From assembly GCA_949285145.1 (NCBI GenBank), contig CASDXQ010000008.1, forward strand, positions 1 to 49,657: a DNA stretch of 49,657 nucleotides, given 5' to 3'. The notes under the pieces are model-generated. The model worked only from the letters and a program-made list of their open reading frames with translations, ran no database searches and was not told the origin of the DNA. The stretch is from an uncultured Spirochaetales bacterium. Lineage in GTDB: Bacteria > Spirochaetota > Spirochaetia > Sphaerochaetales > Sphaerochaetaceae. Positions 42,610-49,657 of this stretch are shown piece by piece (within the stretch, counting starts at the first letter, position 1; every line of letters begins with the position of its first letter). The position numbers and the translations under genes are program-made.

Positions 42610-44649
42610 TCAGTTTATGGCTACTTGTGAGGCTGCAATAATTCTGAGCATGGCATTTTCCTGTCTTATGAGTCCGGGATCGGATGCGAGTATTTCACCT
42701 GCATCTTCTTTTGCCTGTGCCATGAGTTCCACATCATTTACAAGGGATGCGACTTTCAGGCGGAGGAAGCCTGACTGCCTGCTGCCGGTGAATTCTCCCG
42801 GTCCTCTTATTTTAAGGTCTGTTTCCGCAATTTCGAATCCGTCATTGGTCTGTCTCATCACTTTCAGCCTGGAGACCGCTTCTTCTGAAAGACTGCCGTA
42901 GTAGACGAGAAAACAGTAGCTTTGCAGACTGCTGCGTCCGACACGCCCGCGGAGCTGGTGCAGTGCCGCAAGGCCGAAGCGCTCTGCGTGTTCTATAATC
43001 ATGCATGTCGCATCCGGGATGTCTATGCCGACTTCCACGACGGATGTGGATACCAGGTACATTATCTTCTTGTCCCTGAATTCATCCAGTATTTCAATCT
43101 TCTCTTCCTCGCTGAGACGTGAATGAATGAGCCGGGAAGGAATATCGGGGTATTTTGTCTTGAGAAATGAATACATTGTTGTGACATCCTTGAGATCGCT
43201 CTCTCCTTCATCATCAATGCGGGGGTAGACGAAATAAGCCTGATGTCCTCTCTGGAATTCGACACCGATCGCCTGATACATTCTCTCCCGGTTCTTCTCG
43301 TCGACTATGTGGGTTATGACGGGCTTTCTGCCATGGGGTTTTGAATATATCGTCGAGATGTCCATTGAGCCGTATACGGTAAGCGCGAGCGTGCGCGGGA
43401 TGGGCGTCGCGCTCATCATGAGAATGCTTGGCTTTTTCCCTTTTGATGAAAGCGCATCTCTCTGTTCGACGCCGAAACGGTGCTGCTCGTCAATGATCAC
43501 ATACTGAAGATTCCTGAAAACAACATCTTTTGAAAAAAGGGCATGAGTTCCGATTACAAGATCGATATCTCCCCGTTTCAGGGCATCCAGCAGGTAGCCC
43601 CGTTCCTTTTTCTTTATATCCCCGGTGAGGAAGGCGACGTTGACGCCTGTCCCGCTGAGAAGTTCAGCCGCTCCTTCCGCATGCTGGCGTGCAAGCAGTT
43701 CGGTCGGTGCCATGAACGCCGTCTGTCCTCCTTTTGCTATCACATGCAGTGCAGAAAGCCATGCGACAAGGGTCTTGCCGCTTCCCACATCACCCTGAAG
43801 CAGACGGTTCATGCCGCCTCTGTCTATGTCGCATCTTATTTCCTCAAGACATTTTTCCTGATCATCCGTCAGTTTGAACGGAAGCCTGCCGATAAGCTTT
43901 TTTTCCAGGGCACTGACTGTGCTTTTTACTGTCTTTTTCCCATCCTTCCTGTTTTTCATCAGGAGGCTGAGCTCAAGATGGAAAAGCTCGCTGTAGGCAA
44001 TAGTCTTTCTTGCCCTCTCAAGGCTTTGCATATCACGCGGATGGTGCATCTGTCTTATGGCTTCGTCTGTGTGCATCAGGCGATGCTTTTCAATGATGGA
44101 ATAGGGGAGTTCATCTTCGAACTTTATGTATTTCACGCCCAGTATGCTGTCGACAGCTTTTCTTACAGCCCGCTGTGTCAGGGATCCTGAAAGAGGGTAT
44201 ACAGGCAGGATCTTTCCCACCCCGACAACCTCTTCGCTGCCAAGTGTGAAAGAAGAGGTGCTGAAGGAGCCTTTCATCCTCGCCACGTTTGCGTTTATGA
44301 ACCAGCTGGAGCCGACAGGGTAGGCATTCTCCATGAAGGAACGGCCGAAACAGTGGATGTACAGAGTCCTGCCCGAATTCAGATCTTTTGCCGTGAGCTT
44401 CAGCACACGGTTCTTTCTGGAATCAAAATAATGGCTGTGCTCCGTTATGGTGACGGCGGTGTTGATTGTACCGCTTTCTTCGCTGATATCATTCAGGCTT
44501 CTCATGACGCTTCTGTCGTCATAGGAGCGCGGGAAAAGCGTTATGAGGTCACTTGCTTTCTCCACACCGAGGGTGGCAAAGTCCGAAGCCGTGACCTTGC
44601 CTATTCCCTTTATTTTCGTTATGGGGTAGGAAAGCTCGTGGACATACAT
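42610..44649 (-). CDS. recG: ATP-dependent DNA helicase RecG
   Basis: 679 residues. N-terminal wedge/OB domain (KGIGKVTASDFATLGVEKASDLITLFPRSYDDRS) and SF2 helicase motifs: Walker A LLQGDVGSGKTLVAW, DEQH box IIDEQHRFGV, SATPIPRTLAL, and motif VI HQLRGRVGRSSLQSYCFL. Remodels stalled replication forks and Holliday junctions. The start is immediately next to the stop of yggT. Confidence 0.95.
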   Translation of the reverse strand: MYVHELSYPITKIKGIGKVTASDFATLGVEKASDLITLFPRSYDDRSVMRSLNDISEESGTINTAVTITEHSHYFDSRKNRVLKLTAKDLNSGRTLYIHCFGRSFMENAYPVGSSWFINANVARMKGSFSTSSFTLGSEEVVGVGKILPVYPLSGSLTQRAVRKAVDSILGVKYIKFEDELPYSIIEKHRLMHTDEAIRQMHHPRDMQSLERARKTIAYSELFHLELSLLMKNRKDGKKTVKSTVSALEKKLIGRLPFKLTDDQEKCLEEIRCDIDRGGMNRLLQGDVGSGKTLVAWLSALHVIAKGGQTAFMAPTELLARQHAEGAAELLSGTGVNVAFLTGDIKKKERGYLLDALKRGDIDLVIGTHALFSKDVVFRNLQYVIIDEQHRFGVEQRDALSSKGKKPSILMMSATPIPRTLALTVYGSMDISTIYSKPHGRKPVITHIVDEKNRERMYQAIGVEFQRGHQAYFVYPRIDDEGESDLKDVTTMYSFLKTKYPDIPSRLIHSRLSEEEKIEILDEFRDKKIMYLVSTSVVEVGIDIPDATCMIIEHAERFGLAALHQLRGRVGRSSLQSYCFLVYYGSLSEEAVSRLKVMRQTNDGFEIAETDLKIRGPGEFTGSRQSGFLRLKVASLVNDVELMAQAKEDAGEILASDPGLIRQENAMLRIIAASQVAIN

Positions 44650-44650
44650 C

Positions 44651-45232
44651 TCAGAACGGTATCCTCAGTGCAAGATTCATCAGCAGGGTGATCAGATAGC
44701 GGCAGGCGAAGTATGAGAGCACGGCAATCACAAGCGCAATCGCGGCAAGCGTGCTTTCCTTCACGATACGGCGCGGAAAGAAGAGGGTCTGCACTTTTCT
44801 TATCAGGCTTTCCGTGATCATGCTCATTCTCGAGAATCCCGGATTGTGACTCAGTGTTCCTATAAGCCTTATCACAAGCATGATGATGAGGATCATGAGG
44901 AAAAGTTGAAGACCGTATGACCAGAATGCATTGAGAAGCACCATCAGCACAAGGGAAAGACGGAGAGTGCCGAAGGATGCGAATATCGTAAGCAGCGACT
45001 GTGCAACTGAAAGCACCGCGATTGCGAAAAGCGGCGAGAAATCAATATAGCCGATGACGAATTTCTGAGAGCGGAACAGGTTTAGATACGGATCGATTAT
45101 TTTCGAGAAATACCATGTAAGGCTTCCTTCTCTCGGATACGGGGAGAACCAGCTCAGGATTATCCTGAGCCAGATTAGGAAGGAGTAAAGGCTTATGAGG
45201 CGTGCCAGAAATGCTGCTATCTGATAGATCAT
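44651..45232 (-). CDS. YggT-family membrane protein
   Basis: 193 residues with two YggT repeats, each a pair of hydrophobic helices with an amphipathic loop (LYSFLIWLRIILSWFSPYPREGSLTWYFSKIIDPYLNLFR; QLFLMILIIMLVIRLIGTLSHNPGFSRMSMITESLIRKVQTLFFPRR). An inner-membrane protein; relatives are linked to turgor, potassium or cell-division functions but the role is not defined. A GGAGAG site precedes the ATG. It lies between dnaE (10-nt gap) and recG. Confidence 0.85.
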   Translation of the reverse strand: MIYQIAAFLARLISLYSFLIWLRIILSWFSPYPREGSLTWYFSKIIDPYLNLFRSQKFVIGYIDFSPLFAIAVLSVAQSLLTIFASFGTLRLSLVLMVLLNAFWSYGLQLFLMILIIMLVIRLIGTLSHNPGFSRMSMITESLIRKVQTLFFPRRIVKESTLAAIALVIAVLSYFACRYLITLLMNLALRIPF

Positions 45233-45242
45233 CTGTACTCTC

Positions 45243-48200
45243 CTATGCTATGTAGACATTTTTTATGATGGGGAATGCGGCAAGATCCTTTCTGATCTCC
45301 CTGTAATAGGAGACTGAAAAGCTTGACTTCACATACTGGTCTTTCCTGTCATCCAGATAGATGCTCAGCGGAAGGCTTCCGCTGTGCTCGATCAGGAAAG
45401 AGATCACTTCATTAAGATAATGCTCTCCCTCGCTGCCGGCAAGGAGTGCCGAATCAAGGGCGAGTCCGATACTCCTGACTGCCCCGCCCGGAAGTTCTTT
45501 CGGCTCGACTGCATTGCTTATTATGAACTGGAAGCCGCCTCCGTCACGGCGTTCGTCAAAGCGTCCAGTGAACCCGTATATCCCGTCATCCTGAATCTTC
45601 TCTCCGAGTTCCTGGAAGACTTTGGGGAATATCACTGCCTCAATGCTGCCCTGATAATTAGTGAGGACAAGGGAAGCCATGAGTGTGCCTTTCTTGGTCT
45701 TTATCACACGCAACGAGCTTACCTGACAGATGAGATTCACATCTCTTTCCTTCGGCAGTTCGTCCGGTTTCGATATATCCACCCACACACAACGTTCTAT
45801 ATCTTCCTTGTAGCTGTCCAGAGGATGCCCGGATACATAGCGTCCGATGAGTTCCTTCTCCATATCAAGCATCTCACGTTTCGACCATGGCTCTGCCGGA
45901 CGGAAGACGAACTCGTCAAGCTGCACCTCATCGCCGAAGAGGGAGATCTGGCCGTAGGCGGTTGTTTCCCTGCAGCCTTTGTCGTATGCGATTGCGGCAT
46001 CAAGGTTTGCCATGAGAGTCGCCCTGTCTTCGCCCAGACAGTCGAAACAGCCGGCTTTTATAAGTGCTTCAAGTATGCGTGAGTTGACGATGCCGTCGCT
46101 CTGACGCGAGAGGAAGTCCATGAATGAACTGTATTTTCCGTTTTCCTCTCTTTCCTGAACTATGAGCTTTGTGATGTTCTCTCCGACTGTCTTTATTCCG
46201 GCAAGGCCGTAGACGATGTCATTGCCTACGACATTGAAATGCATGTCGGAGTCATTGATGGAAGGAGGCAGGATCTTTATTCCCATGTTGTCGGCAAGTG
46301 TCAGATAGTCCTTGAACTTGTCCGGATTCGTCATTTCATTCGTGAGGTTCGCGGCAAGGAACTCCGCGGGGTAGTTCGCCTTCAGAAACGCGGTCTGGTA
46401 TGCGACAACGGAATAGGCGACAGCATGGGATTTGTTGAAGCCGTACTGGGCGAATGGCTCAAGCATTTCAAATATTTCCTCGGCGTGCTTCGCATCACGT
46501 CCGAGCTTCACGGCACCGGCAACGAATTTAACCTTCTCCTCGGCAAGCTTCTCGACCTTCTTTTTACCCATGATACGGCGCAGGATATCCGCCTGTCCGA
46601 GCGAGTAGCCTGCTATGATCTGCGCCACCTGCATGACCTGTTCCTGATAGACGATGACGCCGTAAGTGTTCTTGAGAACCGGCTCCAGCTCAGGATCGGC
46701 GTATTCGATCGGCTGAAGTCCGTTCTTGCATCTTACAAAACGGTCGATGTACTGCATCGGCCCCGGACGGTACAGCGCATTCAATGCGACAAGGTCTTCT
46801 ATGGATTCGGGCTGTGCGTCACGCAGAACCTTCTGCATGCCCCCAGATTCAAACTGGAATACACATTCGGAGTCTCCTCTTTTGAGCATGTCGAATGTAG
46901 GCTTGTCCTCTTCGTCGATCTTCGCAATGTCGAAGGATGGATCCTTTTTGTGTATGAGATCAACAGTATGCTTGATGAGCGTCAGGGTCTTGAGTCCCAG
47001 GAAGTCCATCTTCACAAGGCCGCATTCCTCGATCTGATCCATTGTGTACTGCGTGGCGATGCTCCGTGTTTTCGGATCGAAGGAGATGGGAACGTAATCG
47101 ATGAGATCTGTCTTGCCGATGACGACACCTGCCGCATGCAGCGATGTATGGCGGGCGCCTCCTTCCAGACGGCGTGCAGTGTCAAAAAGCTCTGCATACA
47201 CACCGCCCCTGTCTATGATCTCCTGCAGCTTCGGTTCCTGTGCTATGGCCTTGTCTATGGTCATCTTCGCTTCATCGGGTATGAATTTACATATTGCCGT
47301 TGACTCGTCGAAAGGAATGTCAAGGACACGGGCCACATCCTTTACGACTGCCTTCGCCTTCAGCGTTCCGAAAGTACAGATCTGGCCGACTCTGTCCTTG
47401 CCGTAATGCTCGGTTACATATTGTATCACTTCTCCGCGGCGTTCAAAGCAGAAGTCGATATCGAAATCTGGCATTGAGACTCTTTCAGGGTTGAGGAAGC
47501 GTTCGAACAGAAGGTTGTACTTGATAGGATCCACATCCGTGATGTCAACACAGTAGGCGACAAGGGAACCGGCGCCCGATCCTCTTCCCGGCCCGACCGG
47601 GATATCATGGGTCTTTGCCCAGTAGATATAGTCACGCACGATGAGGAAATATCCGTCGAAATTCATCTTCAGGATGATGTCGAGTTCATGGTCAAGTCTT
47701 TCCCTCAGGGAGGGCGTGATCTCCCCGTAGCGTCTCACGCAGCCTTCATTTGCAAGGTGCACGAGGTATTCCTTTGTATCTTTGAAACCTTCGGGGATCT
47801 CGTAATCGGGCAGGAGAGGGCCGGGGAATACGACATCAAGATTGCACCTGTCCGCAATCACTCTTGTGTTGTCCACAGCCTCGGGGCAGTATGAGAAGAT
47901 GCTGCGCATTTCCTCTTCGCTTTTGAAATAGAAGTTGTCATTCGGGAATCGCATTCTCTTCTCGTCTCTTTTTTTCGTGTTGGTGCCGATGCACAGCAGT
48001 GTGTCATGGGCATTCGCGTCTTCCCTGTTTATGTAGTGGATGTCATTAGTGCATACGAGCGGTATGTCAAGTTCCTTTGCGAGCTTGATGAGAAGAGGAT
48101 TTGTCCTCTTCTGCTCCTCAAGACCGTGATCCTGCAGTTCGATATAGTATCTGTCGCCGAACAGGTTCTTGAACCATGCGGCTCTTTCCTTCGCTTCGTC

Positions 48201-48701
48201 ATATCGGTCATGGAGAAGATTCTGCAGTATCTCGCCGCCCAGACAGGCGGAAAGGCAGATCAGATCCTCGCTGTGGGAAGAGAGAACCTCGTCATCAATT
48301 CTGGGTTTGTAGTAAAAACCCTCCGTATTCGCAATTGTTGTGAGCTCCATCAGATGATGATAGCCCCTGTCGTTCATTGCAAGCAGGATGAGATGATAGA
48401 AATGGTTTCTTCCTTCCGATGCCGGGCTCTGATCCCTTCTGTTGCCGGGGTTCATGTAGAATTCACTTCCTATGATCGGCTTTATCCCCGCAGCTTTGCA
48501 TGCTTTGTAGAATTTCAGCGCCCCGTACATGTTGCCATGGTCTGTTATGGCTATGGCATCCATATTGTTTTCCTTGCACTTTGCGATGTATTTCGATATC
48601 TGGGCGGCACCATCCAGAAGGGAATAGTCCGTATGGTTGTGAAGATGGATGAATCCGCTTCTCTTTGCTTCTGTTTCCTGATTGATGATCTCTTCGCTCA
48701 T
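45243..48701 (-). CDS. dnaE: DNA polymerase III subunit alpha
   Basis: 1152 residues. PHP domain FIHLHNHTDYSLLDGAAQ at the N-terminus, palm with the catalytic PDFDIDF and GPGRGSGAGSLVAYCVDIT, fingers with GPMQYIDRFVRCKNG and the tandem helix-hairpin-helix region, then an OB fold near the C-terminus (VNLICQVSSLRVIKTKKGTLMASLVL). The replicative polymerase of the DnaE1 type. MSEEIINQ at 48701 is chosen as start because a TATACT -10 box lies 7 nt upstream (48709-48714), implying a leaderless transcript; an upstream ATG at 48764 has no support. Confidence 0.95.
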   Translation of the reverse strand: MSEEIINQETEAKRSGFIHLHNHTDYSLLDGAAQISKYIAKCKENNMDAIAITDHGNMYGALKFYKACKAAGIKPIIGSEFYMNPGNRRDQSPASEGRNHFYHLILLAMNDRGYHHLMELTTIANTEGFYYKPRIDDEVLSSHSEDLICLSACLGGEILQNLLHDRYDEAKERAAWFKNLFGDRYYIELQDHGLEEQKRTNPLLIKLAKELDIPLVCTNDIHYINREDANAHDTLLCIGTNTKKRDEKRMRFPNDNFYFKSEEEMRSIFSYCPEAVDNTRVIADRCNLDVVFPGPLLPDYEIPEGFKDTKEYLVHLANEGCVRRYGEITPSLRERLDHELDIILKMNFDGYFLIVRDYIYWAKTHDIPVGPGRGSGAGSLVAYCVDITDVDPIKYNLLFERFLNPERVSMPDFDIDFCFERRGEVIQYVTEHYGKDRVGQICTFGTLKAKAVVKDVARVLDIPFDESTAICKFIPDEAKMTIDKAIAQEPKLQEIIDRGGVYAELFDTARRLEGGARHTSLHAAGVVIGKTDLIDYVPISFDPKTRSIATQYTMDQIEECGLVKMDFLGLKTLTLIKHTVDLIHKKDPSFDIAKIDEEDKPTFDMLKRGDSECVFQFESGGMQKVLRDAQPESIEDLVALNALYRPGPMQYIDRFVRCKNGLQPIEYADPELEPVLKNTYGVIVYQEQVMQVAQIIAGYSLGQADILRRIMGKKKVEKLAEEKVKFVAGAVKLGRDAKHAEEIFEMLEPFAQYGFNKSHAVAYSVVAYQTAFLKANYPAEFLAANLTNEMTNPDKFKDYLTLADNMGIKILPPSINDSDMHFNVVGNDIVYGLAGIKTVGENITKLIVQEREENGKYSSFMDFLSRQSDGIVNSRILEALIKAGCFDCLGEDRATLMANLDAAIAYDKGCRETTAYGQISLFGDEVQLDEFVFRPAEPWSKREMLDMEKELIGRYVSGHPLDSYKEDIERCVWVDISKPDELPKERDVNLICQVSSLRVIKTKKGTLMASLVLTNYQGSIEAVIFPKVFQELGEKIQDDGIYGFTGRFDERRDGGGFQFIISNAVEPKELPGGAVRSIGLALDSALLAGSEGEHYLNEVISFLIEHSGSLPLSIYLDDRKDQYVKSSFSVSYYREIRKDLAAFPIIKNVYIA

Positions 48702-48708
48702 GCCGGAA

Positions 48709-48737
48709 AGTATAACGGAAAAAGAACTGTTTGTCTC
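48709..48737 (-). promoter_or_regulatory. Candidate leaderless promoter of dnaE
   Basis: On the minus strand -10 TATACT (48709-48714) with a GAGACA -35-like hexamer 17 nt further upstream. The start codon follows after 7 nt and no ribosome site is present. Confidence 0.5.
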
Positions 48738-48883
48738 ATAGTTCTGATACATGCGCCAATGCATGAATCAGGATAGATGCTGAAACAATATATTTCTTGC
48801 GCTGCAAAGGAAAATGACTTACTTTATATTTATGAAGAAGGAATGTGTTTTCCTTCTCCAAATCCAAAAACAAGAGGGAAAAA

Positions 48884-49477
48884 ATGAAAAAGACTATTGT
48901 TATTGTGTCTCTTCTGCTTCTGGCAGCCGGTTTTGCCTTTGCAGACGGATGGATCGGTGTGGGCACCGGTGCCGACATCAAGTGGATAAAAAATGCAGAC
49001 AGTCCAGTGGACATTACAACCACTGAAATTGATTATTACCTTGGTGCCTCGGGTGCTCATTATTTCGGAGACTCTGCCGGTCTGGGTTATTCTGTAAGCA
49101 TGCTGTATCCTCTGATGGAAAAGGTTGGAGAAAGTGATTTTCATGATATAAAGAATCCTGATATTATTGTAAAAACATCTCTTTCATTCCAGTTCAAGCA
49201 TGATTTCAGCAGATCCGTGAGCCTGGAGGCAGGTGCCGGTGCTTATTATGCATACAGCTCACAAGAAGTAAATTCAAATCATCAGATAGGAATTGAAGGC
49301 AATGTCGGACTTTCTTTCGGAGTTCTTGATCATCTGGCACTCAAGCTTGGTGCGAAAGTGCTTGTACCTGTTTGTACAATCAAAAGTACGACAGTGCTTG
49401 GTGTTACGGAGGAATTCAGCGTCAGCGAATATGGCGTAGGTGTCATTCCGTATCTGGGTGTTGCTTACAGCTATTGA
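48884..49477 (+). CDS. Outer-membrane beta-barrel protein
   Basis: 197 residues. Signal peptide MKKTIVIVSLLLLAAGFAFA, then alternating polar/hydrophobic strands and glycine-aromatic turns (GVGTGADIKW, YYLGASGAHYFG, GLGYSVSMLYPL, VSLEAGAGAYYAYSS, GNVGLSFGVLDHLALKLGAKVLVPV), ending in YLGVAYSY with a terminal aromatic as in barrels inserted by BamA. Ligand unknown. Start ATG 48884 follows AGAGGG; ends in a strong terminator. Confidence 0.85.
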   Translation: MKKTIVIVSLLLLAAGFAFADGWIGVGTGADIKWIKNADSPVDITTTEIDYYLGASGAHYFGDSAGLGYSVSMLYPLMEKVGESDFHDIKNPDIIVKTSLSFQFKHDFSRSVSLEAGAGAYYAYSSQEVNSNHQIGIEGNVGLSFGVLDHLALKLGAKVLVPVCTIKSTTVLGVTEEFSVSEYGVGVIPYLGVAYSY

Positions 49478-49501
49478 GATCCGCTCATGCACACTTGAGA
49501 G

Positions 49502-49537
49502 CAGGCAGGGATATTCCGCAATTCCCTGCCTGTTTTT
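49502..49537 (+). terminator. Rho-independent terminator of the beta-barrel gene
   Basis: CAGGCAGGGA pairs with TCCCTGCCTG around an 11-nt loop, followed by TTTTT. Confidence 0.9.
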
Positions 49538-49577
49538 ATGCAAAAACTGCATCAGGAATGGTAAATTGTAAAAATAA

Positions 49578-49606
49578 ATGCAACAGAAAAGTTGATGCAA
49601 CAAAAT
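49578..49606. promoter_or_regulatory. ATGCAACA repeats near the window end
   Basis: ATGCAACA occurs at 49578-49585 and again within ATGCAACAAAAT (49595-49606). The latter 12-mer is identical to the sequence at the WYL regulator's promoter (40729-40740). Probably upstream of a gene outside the window. TGCATCA also appears at the window's last bases and near 49548. Confidence 0.4.
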
Positions 49607-49657
49607 GTGGACATAAAAAGGATTGTTTAAGTTTGACGGATTGTCGTAAATGCATCA

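Noticed and set aside
46239-47303. 354-residue open frame opposite dnaE (also one at 45384-46082)
   Set aside because: They lie wholly antisense to a well-conserved essential gene and have no ribosome site or family signature; they are shadows of its codon pattern.

Overview
The window looks like chromosomal DNA of a host-associated, fermentative spirochaete, probably of the Sphaerochaeta/Treponema kind. This is an inference from several features: pyruvate:ferredoxin oxidoreductase, NADP-type glutamate dehydrogenase, sugar-binding proteins whose leader ends FANG without a lipobox cysteine, YesM/YesN-type two-component pairs, and many carbohydrate-uptake genes. No rRNA or species marker is present, so the assignment is tentative. 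I see no complete prophage, insertion sequence or CRISPR array.

Layout. Positions 1-10,800 hold gdhA, a DUF4143-type ATPase between copies of a 23-nt repeat array, a frameshifted nitroreductase, an orphan MuF-C-like protein, nifJ, a RhuM remnant, an acetyltransferase and a PPP-family phosphatase. Positions 10,800-21,300 form a glycan locus: a tightly coupled minus-strand operon (histidine kinase, AraC-type response regulator, GH88 unsaturated glucuronyl hydrolase, heparinase II/III-like lyase, a small beta-rich protein) divergent from an ABC sugar importer (binding protein and two permeases). Positions 21,500-23,600 hold a HigBA-like toxin-antitoxin pair whose toxin frame is cut by a TGA, and a second DUF4143 ATPase with its own 23-nt-period array. 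Positions 23,700-40,700 form a second glycan region: an AraC regulator, a GPH-type symporter with a creatininase-family hydrolase, tRNA-Arg(CCG), a second heparinase-like lyase, a sulfatase, a second ABC importer divergent from a second kinase/regulator pair, a GH29 alpha-L-fucosidase, an AraC regulator and a WYL regulator. Positions 40,800-48,700 are housekeeping: slyX on the plus strand, and dnaE, yggT, recG, rsmD and an acyl-ACP thioesterase on the minus strand. A small outer-membrane beta-barrel protein follows.

How the genes work together. The lyases, glucuronyl hydrolase, sulfatase and fucosidase all lack signal peptides, so the likely scheme is import of sulfated, uronate- and fucose-containing oligosaccharides (glycosaminoglycan- or mucin-like) followed by cytoplasmic breakdown. 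Each ABC importer is divergent from its own kinase/regulator pair, and both intergenic regions carry GTAAAAT-type direct repeats that are good candidates for the regulator sites. Neither importer operon encodes an ATPase, so a shared MsmK-type subunit elsewhere is expected.

The most unusual features are the paired DUF4143 ATPases, each preceded by three 23-nt units that run into a leaderless promoter, and a broader set of at least eight genes whose -10 box lies only 6-8 nt before the start codon with no Shine-Dalgarno sequence.
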